NCBI GenBank assembly: GCA_900617975.1
Contig: UZAE01000254.1
Coordinates: forward strand, 1 to 28,407
Direction: 5' to 3'
Length of the DNA stretch: 28,407 nucleotides
Source of the DNA: Rodentolepis nana
Taxonomy: Eukaryota > Platyhelminthes > Cestoda > Cyclophyllidea > Hymenolepididae
Below the pieces are notes generated by a model. The model saw only the letters and a list, made by a program, of their open reading frames with translations. It was not told the DNA's origin and ran no database searches. The position numbers and the translations under genes are program-made. Shown one piece after another: positions 1-9,700 of the stretch; position 1 is the first letter of the stretch, and every line of letters starts with the position of its first letter.

Positions 1-166
1 CCCCCCCCAAACATCCAATAAATAATCCGTCATTTGAGTTGCAGCTAATTTTTCTTATTCTAAATAGTTGGAAAGTTAACAGAAAATTTTATTCCACTAT
101 TCCAATGGTACTTCATCATTTTTCCATGTAGAGCAGCTTTGAACCATTAAAAATAGTCAGCCTTAC

Positions 167-3100
167 CCGTGCCTTGATTTGGATCAACATGATCTGCATC
201 CGCAATAATTGGTAGAACCCGATTCTTAACAAACGGATGCACCACCTGCTTTCCAATGAGATGGGCATACCTTGAATCGTCAGGATGAACTGCCAAGGCG
301 GTGTCACCAAGCATCGTTTCCAGACGAGTAGTGGCAACTGGAACTGCTTCGTCTCTGTTCAATAGGAAATAATTAAGTCACTAAAAAGTTTTCACGCAAG
401 TCTGTGCCTAGGTGAAGAAGGCTAATAGCCTTCGGGTAGCGATAATTTATAACCTAAATTCAATTTTGAAAAACCAAGACGTGTAGATATTATATCAGAA
501 GACGGTAAAGTAAATTCTGCCTCACGGGGTGAGTTAAAAAACCACTGAATGTAAGTTTTTAAGAGAAAAAATGAAGCTGAAAAATAATCGAATGACCGAA
601 GATAGTAAAAGTATCAACTTACTCATTAAGTAGTTTATAATTGAAGACGTCTACGTAACCGAATTCCTGTTTGGTGGCGTACCCAGGAACAGAGAGTTTG
701 GTGAATTCTGTAATTTCCTTTCGATCAACCTAAGAAGTAAGAAACGATTGCTTATGGAGATAAGGCAAATGTGATAGAAAGAACAGAGCATGTTGAACAC
801 AAGTTGACCTAGCCGTTGAAGATCATTAAAGAAAGAAATGGACGTAAAAGGGAATTTGTCATCATAAGTATTAGAAATAACAATAATCGTTTCAAGTAGC
901 TTAATGAAATAAATGTGATGAAAGAATCTCTCATTCTTTGTGCCCTGCACGAGAGGAGGTTTATCGCAGGACAAAATTGTACCAATGACTATGGCACCCG
1001 CAGCATCAACTGTAAACTAACGATAATCTCAGAGCCAACTAATGGCCCCACGCATCTCAGTTCAAAAGATTCAAGTGTGGAACTGAGTCATTGGGAAATT
1101 CGTTTATTGCTGCCAAAACAATAATGAAAATTAGGTTGATATTTGTCACCGAATTTCAAGGACATATTTATTCAATTAGAATCGAAGAACGAAAACTAAT
1201 ACAAAGCAGCCAAACAAGACAATAATGATTCCTTAAGTGCCTTCACATTATTTCGCGTTACACATCATCAATCGGGAATTTAAAGCGTGAATAGCAACAA
1301 CAACAACAACAACAATAACGAGAGATGATAATTGTTTGGAATATAAATATGTAAGAGTAAAGAAATCAAGCACATTAAGCTTGCCCACCTTTCATACTTG
1401 AATATTCAAACGACTGCGTGTGTATTGGGGGTGGGGGAGGGTTCAATATTGAAAACAGCAGATTTTATAATAAACAACAACAACAAGAGCCTCACCTCAA
1501 TATCAGAGATAGCAGATTGAAGGTGACAGCACCAGGAGATTAGACTGTTGGCACGGTAGAGCAATCCCGCATCACTCAATCGAAATAAAGCCTCATTCAC
1601 GGCTTTACTATGTTCCTTAAAAGAATTAGGGGATTGAAGGAGAGAACGGATGTCCTTACGGGACTGAATGTGAAGTACTCTGAATGCCAATCGAGCAGAA
1701 GTCCCAGACGATTCAGCTGATCCAATATCGAATTCGACTTTCTACAACAACAAATAACTTCAAAGAGACCACTAGAGTAAATTAAAGTAAGCAGTGATGC
1801 AATTAGTATAATGTTAGACATATAATTTCAAGTTGCATTGTATAGAAAAAAATGTTTCCCACGAAGTAACTTGAAAGCAAAGTACTCAAAATTTTTACAT
1901 GAATCTTAAATTATAGACTAAATTTCCAAAAACCGTAAGAGAAACACAAACAAAACACGATTGACAGCCATTGAAAGTACTTGTCAGTTCAAAACCAAGT
2001 CTTGAGGTACTTACACACATTACTTACACTGGACAAATTAGGCATGATGCACTTACGATTCCTTCCACTTCCAAATTTCTTTGATAAAGGCCTCTCGACC
2101 AAGATCGTGACGTGGATTGACTGAGCCTGATCTGCCCTTTCCACCCCTTGCCAGATGACGTTCCACCACCAACTCAGTGGCTAAGCCGGCGTGATCCAGA
2201 CCGGGTATCCAGGACACATCTTTTCCTCGCATGAATTGCCTAAAATTTAGGAATCTTAAATGAAAACTGACCAGAGTTTCAGTATATTAGTAGTTGACAT
2301 CATGAGACAAAATAATCAAACTAAGCCTGGCCCTAGGGGCTTTAAACTTAAAAAATGCTTGACAGGTAGGGGTGATTGTAGAGTAAATAGAAGTGGAACT
2401 TGAAGAGATTATGTTATGAAAATGACAGACGTGGTCCGTAAATTATTTGCGTATTTGGGAGCTTTCAGAGGTCTTACACTCAGTGCGTTTTGGAAAGCGA
2501 TGTCTGGTAGATAAACCTAATTTCCGGGAAGGCGATGTCTACATACTTCTAGCGGAATCGACATGGCACATTCTCCATATTCTCTGACTACTTCCAACTG
2601 TATGTATAGACGATTGTGGAACATCAACAGTGTGGCAGCATATCCATTATTCGTTAGCGAACCCAGAATGACAAGGCTAGAGAGTTATTTGGAAAAAACT
2701 CGACAAGACCAAAAAGATTGAGAACTATTAAAGTAATAATCTGAGAATTCAAGGTTAGAGTAAAGAGTGTCGAAATATAGAGACAATAAGGAGACTTTTA
2801 ACACCAACCAACTTCGAAAATCTGGTCTGTTCCAGACATAATAAAGAGGTATCGTTAAGAGGAGGCATAAATTAATGCCATACCTAGGGTAGATTATAAT
2901 ACCATTAAGCAAAGTACCATACTAAAGAGATCTACCATATGATCTCTAACATGCTGAGAAATTTAAAATCATGGCCACTTTGTGCAGTCAAAATAGTTTC
3001 CAGGAGTTGCCACTGCAAAAAGGTGAGTGCACTGATATTGAAACCTACTTTCACCATATGAATAAGAGATAAGAACAGAGATTTGAGTCAGACTTATTCC

Positions 3101-3511
3101 AACAAAAAATAGAAAACTAATAAACCTGCCATCGACAAATCGCATCTTGAATGGAGACAGTGAGAGCATGTCCAAGATGGAGATCTCCCGTTATATTCGG
3201 AGGTGGCAAAATCATGCTGAATTTCTCTCGCTAAAAAAGAAGGAACAATAAGCAATCTTATCACTAGACTCACAGTTTCCCATTTGTTAGCTTTTCTCTC
3301 CTTTAACGTTGCTTCCCAAAGAGGTGCGCATATCGTTGGGTCTTCGACAACAGCTGGCTGGTAAGTCTTTTGAGTTTCTAAATTGGCAGAAATTAGACAT
3401 TTTTAGTGGAAGCTTACCTAACAAACGCAAACCCGGGGCAGATTTTGAATATGCCAATCGTTGGCGAAAGAGAATCGAACTTGAGCCAATCGCCTCGAGA
3501 GAATAGAGCAT
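167..3511 (-). CDS. VARS2: Valyl-tRNA synthetase, probably mitochondrial (5' part, 8 exons, continues beyond the left edge)
   Basis: Class I synthetase that charges tRNA-Val. Exons on the minus strand: 3511-3418, 3377-3274, 3230-3130, 2239-2057, 1741-1660, 1615-1496, 729-623, 354-167; together 979 nt, 326 codons, in frame throughout. Visible in order: a short basic, Ser-rich N-terminus ([12 protein letters not shown], about residues 13-24) suitable as a mitochondrial presequence; the ATP-site signature [13 protein letters not shown] (HIGH box as HLGH, residues 84-87); [35 protein letters not shown] leading into the CP1 editing domain; and the editing signature [10 protein letters not shown] (about 272-281). 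KMSKS and the anticodon-binding domain lie outside the window. [13 protein letters not shown] and GLLYR resemble human mitochondrial VARS2 more than cytosolic VARS, and the long N-terminal extension of cytosolic VARS is absent; both points are from memory. The start is the first ATG after a strong splice acceptor ending at 3528. Introns are 40, 43, 890, 315, 44, 766 and 268 nt; the third appears to be GC-AG. The ValRS call is near certain; mitochondrial location is inferred. Confidence 0.9.
730..1495 (-). other. VARS2 intron 6
   Basis: 766-nt intron (GAG/GTGAGG to TTCTTAG/GTT). It holds the CAA repeats and, at 1427-1441, a G5-T-G5-A-G3 run like that at 24860. No other feature is seen. Confidence 0.8.
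1295..1318. repeat. (CAA)n microsatellite
   Basis: About seven CAA units in VARS2 intron 6 (730-1495). A shorter CAA run occurs at 1474-1486 just before an exon, where on the transcript strand it is GTT-rich. Confidence 0.9.
2240..3129 (-). other. VARS2 intron 3 (apparent GC-AG, 890 nt)
   Basis: Exon 3 ends CGATG and exon 4 begins GCAATTC; a GC donor at 3129-3128 and AG at 2241-2240 give CRWQFMRG, collinear with the RWHRMRG of other ValRS. The nearby GT at 3125-3124 would break the frame. The interior shows no genes or repeats that I can recognise. Confidence 0.6.
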
Positions 3512-3517
3512 TAGATC

Positions 3518-3540
3518 GGTATATTGTCTAGAAAAATAAA
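3518..3540 (-). other. Splice acceptor in the VARS2 5' leader (SL trans-splice or 5' UTR intron)
   Basis: On the minus strand a pyrimidine tract TTTATTTTTCTAG ends at 3528, leaving a 16-nt leader before the ATG at 3511. The site looks like a full 3' splice site with no coding exon upstream. Flatworms commonly add a spliced leader at such sites; a conventional 5' UTR intron is the alternative. Confidence 0.5.
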
Positions 3541-3902
3541 TAGTTTGATAGACGCATTCAATTTCAAACCCTATTAAACTAGTATAAAATTAGCGCTGAT
3601 CTTGTTACCACAACCATCCATATTTACCTAATTAATTCGACCAGCAAGATAAACATAATCTATCTGGCATTTTCAGCGCATCTACCACCGATTTAAAGCA
3701 AAGAACATTTATGCTATTTGCAATTGGGAACTTGACAAAGCACCGCTACATTAAGTCATAAGATGGAAATCGATAGCAAATTTTGAAATTAACTTATGTT
3801 AGCTAAATTCAAACGTAAAAAAATCCATCGAAACTCTACATAACTAAACAGCAAACCGTCAAAATAAAGACAACAAGATGATATGACTATTTTACAAGAT
3901 AC

Positions 3903-3908
3903 TTTATT
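3903..3908 (-). terminator. Polyadenylation signal of MRPL17
   Basis: AATAAA on the minus strand, 38 nt downstream of the MRPL17 TGA at 3948-3946, in an AT-rich context. It implies a 3' UTR of about 60 nt and leaves under 400 nt to the VARS2 start codon. Confidence 0.65.
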
Positions 3909-3945
3909 AATAATTCAGAAAATAGAATTGTAATGTGGAGAGCTA

Positions 3946-5828
3946 TCATTTAGATAGGGGCGGCGTCCTTTTCGATTTTTTATACTCCTCTCGAGCAGCA
4001 TTCAGTAGGACATTGATGAAATATTTGTGTTTAAACGGTTCCGAAGACACTGCGTTTGAGCCTTTAATCCGCTTGGGTAGATGTGGACTGCCAATCGGCG
4101 GCCAAGGATTACCGTGTAGTTCTAGTACACCGAAACCATGTGAGATGAAAGCATGCTGATTTGGATATGGTGGTCGCTGTAGGCGAAATACACGAGTGTA
4201 GGAACGATTGTAAAATCGATAACGTGGAACTAGAACCTAGGAAAGAAGAGAAGAATAGGATTTTAGAGGCCAAGATACGAAACGATCTATAAATCATAGG
4301 TGGCTATCAACCGAAGAAAAAGGCAGATTAGGGTGCATCCTGGTCAACGTATACTTAAACGAAAAAAGTCTGCAAACCGGCAGTTGACTTCTGACCTCAA
4401 GCTCTATGTCATATTCGACCACTTTCACAGTACTCACCTCACCTTTCATCTACCTTTGTGTCTGTCTCTTTTACATCTTTAAAACACTCTTCTGTCCCCC
4501 CCCCCTCTCGACTTTTTTTCGATTTGATGTTCCTCTTCCTCTGTGAAGCCTGAAGTCAACTAAAGGGCTAATGATAACTATCATAAAGTCTGCCATTTGA
4601 TATAAATATACTTCAAGCTACCGTGACTCCATTGGATGCCATATTCGACCACTTCCGCAGAACTCATTTTACCTTTACCTCTACCTTTCTATCTCTTACT
4701 TTAACATCTATGCATAACTTTTCTGTTCCCTCTTAACTTTTTGTGACTTTGAAGTTCCTCCCCTCTACGAAGCCTGAAGTCAACTAAAGGGGTAATGATA
4801 ACTATCATAATGACTGCCATTTTGTGTCGAATACTTTGACAAGCAAGATTGCACACTCAAGGTATATATTAAAAGAGAAAAGAGATCGGAGGCATCATGA
4901 AGCCAGCATATTAAATAAGTTGTGACCGCTTGGCAATATACTCAACCATTAATCAACCCGATCGACCGATATAGGCTGACTTTCCACTTTGCTCCGAGAA
5001 GGAACCTAACATCAAGGGGTTCCGCCAAGCTGGAAATGCTACTCGGCAAACTTAAATATGCACTACATTATTCATTTGTTTCTAAATCTTACTTTATTCG
5101 GAAAGTAAAATTAACACTTTCACAAGTTTTACAAAAACTGTAGTAAAGTATTTATAAGTATCACACATTTTTATGAATAGCTATAATTGTGAAGCATTTT
5201 CCGTTGTATTAATATGAGTAAAGGCTTCTATGCCAATATACTGGCATATATATACATACATATATATTGGCGTTGCACCGGCACCAGATACACAGCAATC
5301 CAACTTGCGTCGTCGAAATAAAAAATATCGTTTTTTGTCTTGACCCAAGTTGTTTCTATTCGCGATCTTATTGTGCGATTTGCATCGAAAAAAGCTAAAA
5401 GCGATTCTGCAATCCCTATGATGATAAGTTATTACTTATTACTCACTTAGAAATTAACGAAATTGATAAGTAAGGTACATTTAGGTTACCTTAAGCAACT
5501 TGGTAACGAGTTCCGGTTTTTGCAACCAAAAGGCTGAAAGTTCAAGCAGTGGGGCAATTTCAGGATACTCAATCCACGGAGGTTGAAGCAGTTCTTCTAG
5601 ACTTTGAAATTTCGATAGATCCGTGGTAGCAAGTTCCGCTCGCACTGCCTCTTGAATGAGCCTTTCAGCATACTGCCGTGTCTCTAAAGCGACGGGCCAG
5701 GGTAACTCAATGCGTTCCTCATCAACGAGAGCTGAGACACAACGCCGTAGCCATGACATTCGACCTGTCGGACCCCCACCTATACCCTCACCACGACGCA
5801 GACGCTGAGATAAACGAGGAACATGCAT
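3946..5828 (-). CDS. MRPL17: Mitochondrial large-subunit ribosomal protein bL17m (2 exons)
   Basis: Structural protein of the large subunit of the mitochondrial ribosome. Exon 1 is 5828-5490 (113 codons) and exon 2 is 4236-3946 (96 codons plus TGA), giving 209 residues against about 175 in human. The L17 core is clear: SWLRRCVSALVDEERIELPW (residues 25-44), then TRQYAERLI, and, after an insert of about 30 residues, FWLQKPELVTKLLKVLVPRY, which spans the splice junction and matches the metazoan pattern of [20 protein letters not shown]. The C-terminal part carries TRVFRLQRPP and a Lys/Arg-rich end. The start is taken at 5828 because MHVPRL fits the short N-terminus of the family; the frame stays open upstream to an acceptor ending at 5863, so an extra upstream exon is possible. 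The 1251-nt intron (5489-4237, AAG/GTAACC to CCTAG/GTT) contains two copies of a dispersed repeat. An AATAAA signal lies 38 nt after the stop. The adjacent gene probably serves the same mitochondrial translation system. Confidence 0.92.
4331..4610 (+). repeat. Dispersed SINE-like element, copy 1 (in MRPL17 intron)
   Basis: Begins GGGTGCATCCTGGTCAACGT, continues through GTTGACTTC (4383-4391), a long pyrimidine-rich middle with a C10 run (4496-4505), then GAAGTCAAC (4552-4560), the near-palindrome ATGATAACTATCAT and TGCCATTTGATATAAATA. The same order recurs near 13.1, 17.6 and 25.3 kb. It lies antisense to MRPL17 inside its only intron. It lacks the first ~40 nt seen in the copies at 13 and 25 kb. 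Confidence 0.85.
4611..4826 (+). repeat. Dispersed SINE-like element, copy 2 (5'-truncated, tandem to copy 1)
   Basis: Starts directly after the AT-rich tail of copy 1 with CTTCAAGCTACCGTGACTCC and runs to ACTGCCATTTTG. It lacks the head including the first inverted-repeat arm, but keeps GAAGTCAAC and ATGATAACTATCAT. A head-to-tail pair of this kind suggests insertion of one copy at the tail of another. Confidence 0.8.
5232..5271. repeat. AT-rich inverted repeat
   Basis: GCCAATATA at 5232-5240 and its exact complement TATATTGGC at 5263-5271, separated by a TA-rich spacer. It could extrude as a cruciform, or form a hairpin in the MRPL17 pre-mRNA intron. Confidence 0.7.
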
Positions 5829-5861
5829 TAACAACTGATTGGCTGCCAAACCGATTGAAGG

Positions 5862-5880
5862 GCTAAATGAAGGAACGTAA
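5862..5880 (-). other. Possible splice acceptor upstream of MRPL17 ATG
   Basis: On the minus strand TTCCTTCATTTAG ends at 5863, 34 nt before the ATG at 5828. It may receive a spliced leader or an upstream exon; the intervening 34 nt remain open in the coding frame, so the start is not fully settled. Confidence 0.4.
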
Positions 5881-6742
5881 AGGAAGCTTTTACCGAATCA
5901 GTAGTTATAAAAACATAAGTAGACACAAATAAATCATTGATTTCGTCTATTAATGGGTACCAAATTCGACAATCACTCCAGAAGCCATTGCATAAAGATT
6001 GGACAGGAGTAAATACTTAAATAGCAATAGGAGTACACCTTGAGATGACATTTTGACTATCTATGAATAACTACAAACGTAAAGGATCTTACTTGTTCCT
6101 CCATAATTATCTAGTCAACATGGCTTATAGAGGGTTATAACGCTAATAAGACGTAGAAATTACATACGCCAGATAATAAAATGAAACTGCAAAATCGAGA
6201 CAACTACATTTTAGTCACTGACGAAAGCAATTCCCGGTCTAATCATTAGCAGGGGGGTCACAGGTTCGATACTTATTTTTTCACACCCAGTGAAAGAAAT
6301 GGCAAATGATTAGGAAAGGGGGGAATAAATTCAAATCTCTTATCCAAGATTCCATGATGATACGTCACTGTCCGATATTTGTGTTGGCGAACCCTTTCAT
6401 AAATGAGCTCCCATTCAAGTAAGATTTCAGGAGTCTAAATATTACCTGTCACCATGCGGACTAGACTGCTTCTGACACAGGAGACTTGAGAAAGAAAGAC
6501 AGCGAACTCCCGATCGACATATCAAGCCCGTCGACAACCAAGAATGATGGCGTAAACCTCTGAGGGATAAGGGTGTGGCAATCTACAACAATCACAAGCC
6601 TCAAAAATAATCGAATTACAATCCAGTGCACATAATGACACTTTAAAACTTTCATTTAAAACCAAACACAAAAATACGCAGGATCTCAAATGAGTAATGA
6701 TTGTATTAATCAACAACAAAAAGGACAAGATGAAATTAATAA
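5864..6742. other. ENGASE-MRPL17 intergenic region
   Basis: About 880 nt between same-strand genes. It contains a Pol III B-box-like GGTTCGATAC (6263-6272) followed by a T-rich stretch, but no complete tRNA. No AATAAA was found downstream of the ENGASE stop. Confidence 0.6.
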
Positions 6743-9700
6743 TCACAAAAGGCACAGCTGAGGATCCACGAGGGTAAACCCGCCAAGCAGAAAAGTGCTC
6801 GGGGGTTTCACAAATCGTAAACCTATGCGCCGCACAAAGGTCACTGTCTGCTCATTGGTGAGAGGATACAGTTCAGATCCAATATCGACCAAGAGACCAG
6901 TCCATAGTGAACCTCTGGGAATCCTTATATTGGTCACTAGAATGGGAAAACAATAAGATTGAACGATAATCGTATGAAACTACAAAGCCATTCAGGCAAT
7001 TATGACAACACGATGATACGATTGCGAAAAGAAACTGTTCGTAAAATACATTACTTTAAATAGCATTTAAAATTCTATTCACGCAATTTAGAAGGAATAA
7101 TGAAGAGCGCACTAAAGGAAATCTAAATCTTTAAAATCGCCTCAGGAATGATAAGCTTATTGATAATTATACGATAATTTAACTTTGGACCATCATCTTT
7201 ACTAACGAATTGGTGCTTAAATAAACAATCAAATTGATTTCAATAGCCTTTTAATGTTTCTTAGGTCAACTTAATGTATCAAAAGGAAATTTAGGGAATA
7301 ATATTTTTTTCAGACTCTTCATCTGTGCTGTACCTTTGGAAGAAATCTTCCAGCCCCAGTTTAATGAAGTGTCAGAATGTGATGACAAAAAAAGAATTTC
7401 GAAAGAACCTAAACAGACTACTCAGAAACATTGCGATGAGGTGACATACAACCGCAAATGAAATAACACAACCTAATCGAAATTGTTCATTGAAAACGTG
7501 CATGCATGCATAAATCTGTGCCATCGAAGAAAATCAATATTCTCTCCATTTAATCGAATGGCACTAGAAGTCACTATGTGAAGAGCACGTTGACGAAAGA
7601 ATGGGCTTCAAATAGTGACGGAAATCGTAAAAATCAAGTCGAAGAAGAAAATGTATGTGTAGAAGGGTATTTTATAAGATATCGTCTGATCAAATTCTTT
7701 TCTAAACAAACACCAAAAAATAGAATTTCGTTGTTATTGTAGATGTTTTCTACAACAAAAAATTACCTAATTCTGGAGATTAAAAAAGTCAACTAGTACA
7801 ATGGTTGTCATTGACCAAAGCGAAGCCAAATCTTGAAAATTTCAGTCGCAATGAACAGTAAAATAGTCGGATAAGGGTTAAGGGTAGAAGGGGAATGTTG
7901 AAGCTACTTCGAAACAGATCTTCCCATGAAAAGTTACAAGTCGAATGCTTACCGACAGGGAGCTAAATCTTACGGCCTCAACCTAACGCAGCACTAAAAC
8001 CGCCTTAGCTTGACTTAAGATAACGGGCAACTATTTGATCATTTCGTGAGAGACATAAAAGGTCAATATCGGTGTGCGCCTTTTGAAAGCAGTTTATTCT
8101 ACGCAACTCTTTCACTAAAAGCACTCCATTTTGGATATAGTCGTGTTGTACTAACTGGGATCAAACTCACAGACCCAGCCTAATGCCACGACAGAAAAAA
8201 GAGACATTGTGCAATCATGAATAACAGTGCTTAACTCTGTAGCACCTCCCATGGCAAATCAAATGGGACAACTTTTAATGAACAGGAAAAGGAACAGCGC
8301 CCTCTAATAATTGGAGGGCGGAGGGGAATATTGAAGGGTGCCTTCTGAAGGAAGCATCCTGCTGAAAAAGTCCTTCTTTAAAAAGAGGTACCTTCAAAAT
8401 TCAATTTAGTCGTGTGTACTGACCAGGAACCAACACTTGCGGTTCCGGCCTAATGCCACGACCGAGCCAGTGTGAAGCTTGAAAATAGGTCTTGAGAAAA
8501 TCAATTGGCATCTTTGAGATGAAATCTTTCAACAAAATAGTACTCATTAAATACACAACCCAGTTTACACTTGGCAGTTTAGCACAAGAAGGAAACTATT
8601 TCACTGTTTCGCAAAGACAACAAGGTAGAGAATATCTAAAATGCATATTTTGAAATAAGTACAGGAGTACCCCACTTTGAATTTAGTAGCGTTATATTGA
8701 CCAAAAACCAACTCACAAGCCCAGCCAAATGACACGGCCGAAAGAGACATTATACAAATTAAAGCAACCAACTCTATTTCAGCTTCCATAGTAAAGCAAA
8801 AGAAACTACAACTTGTCACTATGAGGAACAAGGTACAACGAAGTGGGCAAATATGAGGATATAGGTTGGGGGAGGGGTTCTTGAAATGCGGCATCTTAAG
8901 GAAGCCTCATCTAAAGCAACCCTTACAACCCTGATCCACTGAAATAGTTTGATAAAAACTACACAGGATTTAATAAATAAATAAACCACACGATCTCTAA
9001 ATTAAGTGGATTCTAATAAAAAAGGAGGAATTCAAACACTCCAGGAAGAAAACGTAATAATGATGCTTGCAAGTTCGCTAGGACTATGTATGATTAAGCA
9101 GGACACAAAAATGTCTTGAAGAAGGAAAAGTGAGTAGAATTTGTGAAGCCAGAATTAATGAAAATTGTTGCATAACTTGTATATATATATATACGGTTGG
9201 CAAGTTAATTTGAGGTATTAATAGTAATGCAATCCACGTATGCTATTCCCTCAAAAGCAAACATGAATCTACAAGCCAGCCTCTAATGAATTTAGCTGAT
9301 TTCCAAATCCAGCGAATTCTCCTAGATCTTGCCGGACGCTCGGATCAGCGAAATGGTTAGAACACAGAAAAAACCAAATTAAAACTTTACAGAGAAATCC
9401 AATATAAGTTCCATATAATTATCAAATATAACCACAACCAACATACAGCCATAATCAATTTTAAAATCGGGTATATGTTAATGACGAGAATGCTGGAAAA
9501 AAATAGACACACCTGGACAAAGTAATAAAAAAGAAACAAATTCCTAATGATAACTATCATCCACAGCCTCCAACAAATTAAAAAAAGATGAGTTAAATAC
9601 TTTTCCAAATGTTAACTAAGCCTCCATGACTATGGAATGCTTAAAAGAACATTTCCTTACCACTATGTTTGAGAATCCGTTCACCAGTAACTGGGTATTC

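Larger units (their letters stand above)
4237..5489 (-). other. MRPL17 intron
   Basis: The transcript is interrupted here by a large intron containing the tandem SINE-like copies (4331-4826) and the inverted repeat at 5232-5271. The remaining parts (4827-5230 and 5272-5489) show nothing further. Confidence 0.8.
6937..9660 (-). other. ENGASE intron 7
   Basis: 2724-nt intron joining phase-1 exon 7 to exon 8 (CATAGTG/GTAAGG to CCATTCTAG/TGACC). It carries the ~270-nt repeat family, a short (AT)n and the SINE-like fragment at 9543. A GC-richer patch at about 9300-9360 stands out from its surroundings but is unidentified. Confidence 0.8.

Noticed and set aside
3309..3506. Plus-strand open frame of 65 codons opposite VARS2 exons 1-2
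   Set aside because: The minus strand here encodes a ValRS N-terminus with matching splice sites and frame; the plus frame has no family match.
4300..4482. Plus-strand open frame in the MRPL17 intron
   Set aside because: It lies within the dispersed element, whose other copies do not keep the frame.
4331..4826. Hammerhead ribozyme in the dispersed element, as in some schistosome SINEs
   Set aside because: The conserved CTGATGA and GAAA core was not found in any copy on either strand.
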